Source: an uncultured Bacteroidales bacterium
Lineage (GTDB): Bacteria > Bacteroidota > Bacteroidia > Bacteroidales > F082
NCBI GenBank assembly: GCA_937896505.1
Contig: CALBNP010000102.1
Location: forward strand, 1 to 19,547
Direction: 5' to 3'
DNA: 19,547 nt
Below are positions 15,646-19,547 of the stretch, piece after piece. Each line of letters begins with the position of its first letter. Positions within the stretch are counted from its first letter, which is position 1. The notes beneath the pieces were generated by a model. That model was not told the origin of the DNA, ran no database searches, and saw only the letters and a program-made list of their open reading frames with translations. Both the position numbers and the translations under genes were made by a program.

Positions 15646-16633
15646 ATTATTTGCTTTTGTGGTTGTGTTGGCTATGCTTTTCGTTTCGTGCAACAACCAA
15701 CCGGCTAAAGAAACTGTAATTCAGGAGCCATCTATCGATTACTCCGATTCGACCTATTGGTATTCTTATGGCGATACGCTTTGCGAAGCCGACATTTTCT
15801 ATGTCTATCCAACGGTCTCAACCATCTCGTATGCCGACAACGACTCTTCGTGGTATGCTGACATTACTCTTGATAGTGTCCGTGCAGAAGCCAATGATAA
15901 CCAGCGCTTTAATAAGATGTTGTATGATGAGTACAATTTCTATGCGCCTTACTATCGCCAAATGATTTTCGAGGTTTACTCTCAGCCCGAAGAGGTCGTG
16001 GACCAGTGTGCAGAATTTTCTGCCAAGGATGTTGAGGATGCTTTCCAGTATTATATGGAACATGCCAATGGTGGTCGCCCCTTTTTCTTGCTAGGTCACA
16101 GCCAAGGCTCACAGATGCTGATTGAATTGCTGAAAGATGGTATGACCGATGAGCAACGCCAGCTGATGGTTGCGGCCTATTGCATTGGTTATAAGGTTAC
16201 TGCTGACGAATTGGCTCAATATCCAGAAGAACTTCAACCGGCTAACGATAGTTGCGACTTGGGCTGCCTTATCGTCTTCAATTCCATTGCCGATACTTCG
16301 GCTATGTCGAAAGCGGTTTCAATGGGTGATGTCGTGGGTGTTAATCCGCTCACATGGAATGCAAGCCACGACAAGGTTCCCGCTTCGTTGCATCTTGGAT
16401 TGGCCAAATACAACGACACACGCGACAGCATCCTGATTTTCCCTTATCAGACGGGAGGTTATCTCTACAAGCATAGCTTTGTTTGCGATAGCATCGATTC
16501 GGCTCCGTATTTCATTCCTGCATACGAAAGCATCTTCCCTCAAGGAAATCTTCATTTCGCTGATTCATGGCTTTTTGCGGGCAACGTGAAGGAAAACATG
16601 CAGTGCCGCTTGCGTGAATGGAAACGCCGATAG
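15638..16633 (+). CDS. DUF3089-like alpha/beta-hydrolase lipoprotein
   Basis: The 331-residue product has a lipoprotein signal with Cys18 (LFVSC) and should sit in the envelope. ADIFYVYPTV (51-60) is typical of the DUF3089 family, and GHSQG (153-157) supplies the nucleophile elbow with Ser155. A catalytic His is likely near residue 306 (GNLHFADSWLF). Such proteins are assumed to be esterases or lipases, but no substrate is established. The gene starts eight bases before the shikimate kinase stop, so it is the coupled last member of the operon. No obvious terminator follows; the next promoter begins 29 bp past the stop. Confidence 0.8.
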   Translation: MNRLFAFVVVLAMLFVSCNNQPAKETVIQEPSIDYSDSTYWYSYGDTLCEADIFYVYPTVSTISYADNDSSWYADITLDSVRAEANDNQRFNKMLYDEYNFYAPYYRQMIFEVYSQPEEVVDQCAEFSAKDVEDAFQYYMEHANGGRPFFLLGHSQGSQMLIELLKDGMTDEQRQLMVAAYCIGYKVTADELAQYPEELQPANDSCDLGCLIVFNSIADTSAMSKAVSMGDVVGVNPLTWNASHDKVPASLHLGLAKYNDTRDSILIFPYQTGGYLYKHSFVCDSIDSAPYFIPAYESIFPQGNLHFADSWLFAGNVKENMQCRLREWKRR

Positions 16634-16661
16634 AACGGAACTAAAATTTGTGAAAGATTTG

Positions 16662-16691
16662 TTTGCAAAACCACAAAAATGCATACTTTTG
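16662..16691 (+). promoter_or_regulatory. near-consensus Bacteroidetes promoter (-33 and -7)
   Basis: TTTG at 16662-16665 and TACTTTTG at 16684-16691 are separated by 18 bases, close to the TTTG-N19-TAnnTTTG consensus. It is the best promoter in the window and sets the AAA-ATPase start at 16720, about 28 bp downstream, instead of the upstream in-frame ATG at 16663, which lies inside the -33 box. Confidence 0.75.
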
Positions 16692-16719
16692 CATTTCAAA
16701 CAGCAAAACAGATACGGAC

Positions 16720-18270
16720 ATGGGAAAGAAACTGCCAATCGGAATACAGAGTTTTGAGAAGTTGCGTTCAGAAGGCTACTGCTATATTGACAAGACTTCG
16801 CATATCTACAACATGGTGTCAGAAGGTTGCTACTATTTCCTTTCGCGTCCGCGCCGTTTCGGCAAAAGCCTGTTCCTAAACACTTTGGAGTCGTATTTCC
16901 TTGGGAAAAAGGAGCTTTTCGAAGGTCTCGCCATCGCGGAACTGGAACACGACTGGACGGCATATCCCGTGCTGCATCTGGATTTGAACACACGAAACTA
17001 TGCGGATAAAAGCAGCCTTGAAGCCGAACTGAACAAGCATCTTGAACAATGGGAGGCCGAATATGGCGACACATACTCGGGTCGAAGCATCGAAGAGCGT
17101 TTTACTCAAGTGATACGATTGGCCTACGAGAAGACAGGCCGCCAAGTGGTGATATTGGTCGACGAATACGACAAGCCGCTATTGCAGGCCATCGGCAACA
17201 CGGAATTGCAGGATGCCTACCGCGCCACGCTGAAAGGCTTCTATGGTGCCTTGAAGTCTATGGATGGATACATCCGCTTCGCCTTCCTCACCGGCGTGAC
17301 CAAGTTCGGAAAGGTGAGCGTCTTCAGCGACCTGAACAATTTAGAAGACATTTCCATGCGTTCGCAGTACTTTGATGTTTGTGGCATTTCTGAGAAAGAG
17401 CTTCATGCAAATTTCGAGGAAGAAGTAAAGGAACTGGCAGCAAAAATGGAAAAGTCAGTTGACGAAACCTATGCAGCACTCCGTGAGAATTACGATGGCT
17501 ATCATTTCTGCAAAGAGGCGATGCCGGGTGTGTACAATCCTTTTAGTCTGCTTAATGCGCTCAAGAATTCCGTTATCGATCAGTATTGGTTTGAGACCGG
17601 CACTCCGACTTATCTTGTCGAGTTGCTCAAACAGCACCAATACAATCTCTCTGGCATTGAGAAGGAAGAAGTCGTGAGCGACGTGCTGAACAGCGTTGAC
17701 ATCGCCTCAATCAATCCTTTGCCAGTCATCTACCAGAGCGGCTACCTTACCATTAAGGGCTACGACGAAGAATTCGAACTATACAAATTAGGCTTTCCGA
17801 ACAAGGAGGTTCGGCAAGGCTTCGTGCGTTTCCTCATCCCGAGCTACACGAATGTGGATGCCGTCGGGTCGGGCTTCGAGATTAGCCGTTTCGTGCGTTC
17901 GTTGCGCGAAGGCGACATTGAGGGCTTTATGGAAAGGTTACAATCATTCCTTAGTGCTTGTCCTTACGAGCTGGAACCGCAGCAGGAACGCCATTTCCAG
18001 AGCGTGATGTTCATCCTCACGGCACTTTGCGGCTATCACGTTGAGATTGAAAGCCACACCAACAAGGGCCGCATGGATATGACCGTGAAAACGAAGGATT
18101 ACATCTACATCTTCGAATTCAAGTTCAACAAGTCGGCGGAAGAGGCTTTGGCGCAGATTTATGAGAAGGGTTATGCCGAACCATTCAAGAGCGATGGACG
18201 CCAGATTGTGAAGGTTGGCGTGAACTTCAGCACGGCCTGCCGCAATATCGACCGGTGGGTGGTGGAATAA
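16720..18270 (+). CDS. AAA-ATPase-like / PD-(D/E)XK nuclease-like protein (PF09820 + PF08011 type)
   Basis: From the ATG at 16720 the product is 516 residues. The AAA-ATPase-like part has RPRRFGKS (43-50) as Walker A, VILVDEYD (144-151) as Walker B and TGVTKFGK (191-198). The C-terminal domain carries GRMDMTV (Asp453) and IFEFKF with Glu466 and Lys468, the core of a PD-(D/E)XK fold, then AQIYEKGY (478-485). The family is very common in gut Bacteroidetes and has no agreed function. A strong promoter of its own separates it from the operon upstream. It is a distant relative of the truncated gene at the left edge; the two are on opposite strands and clearly divergent in sequence, so not a recent duplication. 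Confidence 0.92.
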   Translation: MGKKLPIGIQSFEKLRSEGYCYIDKTSHIYNMVSEGCYYFLSRPRRFGKSLFLNTLESYFLGKKELFEGLAIAELEHDWTAYPVLHLDLNTRNYADKSSLEAELNKHLEQWEAEYGDTYSGRSIEERFTQVIRLAYEKTGRQVVILVDEYDKPLLQAIGNTELQDAYRATLKGFYGALKSMDGYIRFAFLTGVTKFGKVSVFSDLNNLEDISMRSQYFDVCGISEKELHANFEEEVKELAAKMEKSVDETYAALRENYDGYHFCKEAMPGVYNPFSLLNALKNSVIDQYWFETGTPTYLVELLKQHQYNLSGIEKEEVVSDVLNSVDIASINPLPVIYQSGYLTIKGYDEEFELYKLGFPNKEVRQGFVRFLIPSYTNVDAVGSGFEISRFVRSLREGDIEGFMERLQSFLSACPYELEPQQERHFQSVMFILTALCGYHVEIESHTNKGRMDMTVKTKDYIYIFEFKFNKSAEEALAQIYEKGYAEPFKSDGRQIVKVGVNFSTACRNIDRWVVE

Positions 18271-18308
18271 GGTGTTCTATATAAAGGACAAATTGCATTT
18301 GTTGCCAG

Positions 18309-19475
18309 ATGAAACCTCGGAAAATGAAAGTCTTGCTAATTGTTCTTTTGGTCATTCTTGCCTTTGTTGTGGTAAAAGCCGTTTGGGTTGGCATTGCCAC
18401 AAGGCATCACGGCGGCTTTGCCAGCGAGAAAGAAGACATCCTTTCACGGCGTGATTTCCTGCTCGAAAAGGTGATGACAAGTCCGCAGCAACTCATCGAC
18501 GAGATGCCGCGTCTCGTCGGGCCGCAGTTTCAAGGCGAATGGGCCTTGTACAGTTGCTCCATGTTGTCGGCGGCATTGGTGAACACCACATTGATTTACG
18601 GTGAAGAGCGCGAAGAAAACATTGCCCGCATCGATAGCTTGATCAAAATTGTGATGTCGCCCGAACTGCGGGCATACGACCGCGAGCGCTGGGACGAAGA
18701 CCCATTGGAGACGCTTGACGGCGACAAAAGCCATGTCTCTTATCTGAGTCACCTGGCTTGGATGATAGGAGGCTACAAGCAAATCGGTGGCGATGGCAAA
18801 TACGACGATCTTTACCGCAGGCTTTGCGAGACCATGCACCGCAGGCTCCTTGACACGCCTAACATGAATCTGCCGACTTATCCCGACGAGGGCGTCTATG
18901 TGCCCGATATGCTCGTAGCCATAGTCGCTTTGTCGCTGTATTCCCAACAGAACGATGGCGAGTACAGAGCGACCGTACAAAACTGGATAGAGCAAGCGAA
19001 GCAGCAGTGGCTCGACCCTGAGACCCAATTGATTTCGTCGTTCCTGCCTGACGAAACAATGGGCATGTACAAAAATGCGCCCATAAAAGGCTCCTATACG
19101 GCTTTGAGTTGCTATTACCTGACTTTCGTTGACAAAGAGTTTGCCCGTGACCAATACGAAAAACTGAAAGTCCATTTCCTGCAAAGGAAACTGATGACGG
19201 GTTTCAAGGAATACTACGACAGGCGTTGCTGGCTCGGGATGGACATTGATGCTGGTCCCATCATCTGCAATCTTAGTCCTACGGGGACGGCCTTTGGAGT
19301 TGGAAGCGTCACCTTTTTCGAAGACTGGGACTTGCGGAAAAGCATGTTAAAGACGGGCGAGATAGCTGGTACGACATGGCACAGCCATGGCAAAAGCCAT
19401 TACCTGTTAGCCGACATGGCTTTGGTAGGCGAAGCCATCATGCTGGCCATGAGGACTGCAACGGAGTGGAAGTGA
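18309..19475 (+). CDS. membrane-anchored helical protein, possibly alpha/alpha-barrel (linalool dehydratase/isomerase-like)
   Basis: The 388-residue product starts with a positively charged tip and one transmembrane helix (about residues 7-29), with the rest predicted outside the cytoplasm. An alternative start, MKVLL at 18324, is equally possible. The remainder looks mostly helical: paired helices with small-residue loops, YLSHLAWMIGGYKQIGGDGKYDDLYRRL, VYVPDMLVAIVALSLY, then GMDIDAGPIICNLSPTGTAFGVG and HYLLADMALVGEAIMLAMRT. This recalls alpha/alpha toroid enzymes, in particular the linalool dehydratase/isomerase fold, but I could not match catalytic residues, so no activity is claimed. It begins 38 bp after the AAA-ATPase gene with no promoter motif seen, and overlaps the next gene by one base (TGATG). 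Confidence 0.75.
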   Translation: MKPRKMKVLLIVLLVILAFVVVKAVWVGIATRHHGGFASEKEDILSRRDFLLEKVMTSPQQLIDEMPRLVGPQFQGEWALYSCSMLSAALVNTTLIYGEEREENIARIDSLIKIVMSPELRAYDRERWDEDPLETLDGDKSHVSYLSHLAWMIGGYKQIGGDGKYDDLYRRLCETMHRRLLDTPNMNLPTYPDEGVYVPDMLVAIVALSLYSQQNDGEYRATVQNWIEQAKQQWLDPETQLISSFLPDETMGMYKNAPIKGSYTALSCYYLTFVDKEFARDQYEKLKVHFLQRKLMTGFKEYYDRRCWLGMDIDAGPIICNLSPTGTAFGVGSVTFFEDWDLRKSMLKTGEIAGTTWHSHGKSHYLLADMALVGEAIMLAMRTATEWK

Positions 19476-19547
19476 TGAAAATCGGTTCTATTGTCGCTGA
19501 AGTACGCCAGCATCTCTATCAGGCTGCTGAATTTGGAGAAGTCTATC
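19475..19547 (+). CDS. start of an unidentified gene, cut by the window edge
   Basis: The ATG at 19475-19477 shares its A with the stop of the gene before it (TGATG), a typical coupled arrangement. The 24 visible codons read MKIGSIVAEVRQ and then HLYQAAEFGEVY with no stop. The stretch looks like a soluble helical start without a signal peptide. It is too short to assign. Confidence 0.55.
   Translation, partial: MKIGSIVAEVRQHLYQAAEFGEVY

Noticed and set aside
16663..16719. Upstream in-frame start of the AAA-ATPase/PD-(D/E)XK gene
   Set aside because: The ATG at 16663 overlaps the -33 promoter box, and the added residues match no family start; 16720 follows the -7 box at a normal distance.

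Overview
The window looks like chromosomal DNA of a gut- or rumen-type Bacteroidales (Prevotella/Bacteroides-like). Four things point there: the Bacteroidetes -7 promoter motif TAnnTTTG upstream of several genes, secretion through a type IX (Por) C-terminal tail, Bacteroidales-type lipoproteins and PEGA proteins, and the AAA-ATPase/PD-(D/E)XK proteins common in these genomes. No replication, tRNA or rRNA genes are seen.

Left arm (1-13472, all minus strand): a 5'-complete but window-truncated AAA-ATPase-like gene; a short possible transposase remnant; two neighbouring paralogous PEGA-repeat envelope proteins, of which the upstream copy (3021-4494) is broken by an in-frame TAG and has lost its signal peptide; a GH29 alpha-L-fucosidase lipoprotein; a structured non-coding stretch (long terminal inverted repeat enclosing three hairpins) next to a perfect 28-bp palindrome; and a 2348-residue modular secreted protein carrying a type IX secretion tail and a tandem internal duplication of about 531 residues.

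The strand switches at 13473-13691, where divergent promoters face outward.

Right arm (13692-19547, all plus strand): a tightly coupled four-gene operon with overlapping stop/start codons. It encodes a small coiled-coil lipoprotein, a radical SAM/SPASM enzyme, shikimate kinase and a DUF3089-like alpha/beta-hydrolase lipoprotein. The first two genes match the rSAM/lipoprotein pair known in Bacteroidetes, whose chemistry is uncharacterised to my knowledge. A near-consensus promoter then drives a complete AAA-ATPase/PD-(D/E)XK gene, followed by a membrane-anchored, probably all-helical protein that overlaps by one base the start of a gene running off the window.

The most interesting parts are the rSAM/lipoprotein pair, a possible envelope-protein modification system embedded with a core aromatic-biosynthesis gene, and the structured element at 6165-6361, which would sit in the fucosidase leader. 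All calls rest on reading the sequence; no database search was run.
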